DNA of 35,253 nt from Bacteroidales bacterium (GTDB taxonomy: Bacteria; Bacteroidota; Bacteroidia; Bacteroidales; G3-4614): the NCBI GenBank assembly GCA_017521245.1, contig JAFXDI010000022.1:1-35253 (forward strand), given 5' to 3'. Below the pieces are notes generated by a model. That model saw only the letters and a program-made list of their open reading frames with translations, was not told the origin of the DNA and made no database searches. Positions within the stretch are counted from its first letter, which is position 1. Each line of letters starts with the position of its first letter. Of this stretch, positions 34,995 through 35,253 are shown piece after piece. Position numbers and translations under genes: made by a program.

Positions 34995-35253
34995 TTACTT
35001 AACCACAACTTTTGTTACTTGGTCTCCGCTTACTACGAAGTAGATTCCTTGTGCAATAGATACCTCTGCATTGCCATTAGCAACAAACTCTTTTACAACT
35101 TGGCCACTAATGTTTACAACTTTAACTTCTCCCTCGTAACCATTGATATAGATTACGCCGTCAGTAGCATATACTTGAACTGCTTCTGCATCTGCATCTG
35201 CGATTCCTACCAAGTCGGGTCCTGTGAAGACTGCCTCTATTGTTACATCGCCA
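34995..35253 (-). CDS. C-terminal end of a T9SS-secreted protein (partial)
   Basis: The frame is open to the right edge, so only the last 85 residues are seen. It begins GDVTIEAVFTG, a strand pattern found at the ends of InlB B-repeat-like or Ig-like modules. It ends with a type IX secretion sorting domain of type A: VYATDGVIYINGYEGEVKVVNISGQVVKEF, then SIAQGIYFVVSGDQVTKVVVK at the C-terminus. Such domains direct export across the outer membrane and are removed during secretion. The passenger domain lies outside the window, so its role is unknown. Confidence 0.85.
   Translation of the reverse strand, partial: GDVTIEAVFTGPDLVGIADADAEAVQVYATDGVIYINGYEGEVKVVNISGQVVKEFVANGNAEVSIAQGIYFVVSGDQVTKVVVK

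Overview
The window is chromosomal DNA of an AT-rich member of the Bacteroidota, most likely a gut-type Bacteroidales. The main evidence is: promoters of the TTG/TTTG-N19-21-TAnnTTTG type (clearest before radA and ileS), almost no Shine-Dalgarno sequences, a type IX secretion (T9SS) C-terminal domain at the right edge, and families largely confined to this phylum (DUF4296 behind lspA, DUF4827 beside glmM, a GH92 mannosidase lipoprotein, stand-alone mutA/mutB). I cannot name a genus. No rRNA, tRNA, CRISPR array, transposase or prophage was seen. The gene content is mostly core.

Layout. 300-4556 (+): GH92 alpha-mannosidase lipoprotein, then DNA primase. 4815-8818 (+): the two methylmalonyl-CoA mutase subunits, with a perfect 14-bp palindrome in their leader. 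8819-9238: a 420-bp intergenic block full of small repeats and hairpins. 9239-10375 (-): a multi-pass acyltransferase-like membrane protein, preceded by an 83/84-bp tandem repeat that carries its promoter two to three times. 10689-11237 (+): a small secreted LTxxQ-like protein. 11414-16940 (-): a tripartite RND efflux system (adaptor, pump, outer-membrane factor) with a divergent AraC regulator at 17125-18054 (+). 18181-22589 (+): radA, an FAD-dependent oxidoreductase and cstA. 22752-29060 (+): ileS, a DksA/TraR-like regulator, lspA, a DUF4296 lipoprotein and a DUF4112 membrane protein. 29165-32229 (-): a DHH phosphoesterase, a DUF4827 lipoprotein and glmM, transcribed in that order. 32322-33110 (+): mazG, convergent with a SPOUT RNA methyltransferase (-). 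33944-34783 (+): a BadF/GlcNAc-kinase-like ATPase. 34995-35253 (-): the C-terminal end of a T9SS-secreted protein running off the window.

The most unusual content is between genes. Five related elements, with a leader near GTTGTTAGTT followed by hairpin arms, lie behind the 3' ends of five genes. All point the same way as the gene they follow. In two of them the gene's TAG stop codon is part of the repeat, and the stems differ in sequence while keeping complementarity. A second short palindrome family (GACGTGG-N4-CCACGTC) occurs twice, also downstream of genes. Ordinary hairpins that look like intrinsic terminators close most transcription units. Several gene starts were placed by -7 boxes: ileS at 22752, the AraC regulator at 17125, the methyltransferase at 33867 and the small secreted protein at 10689.
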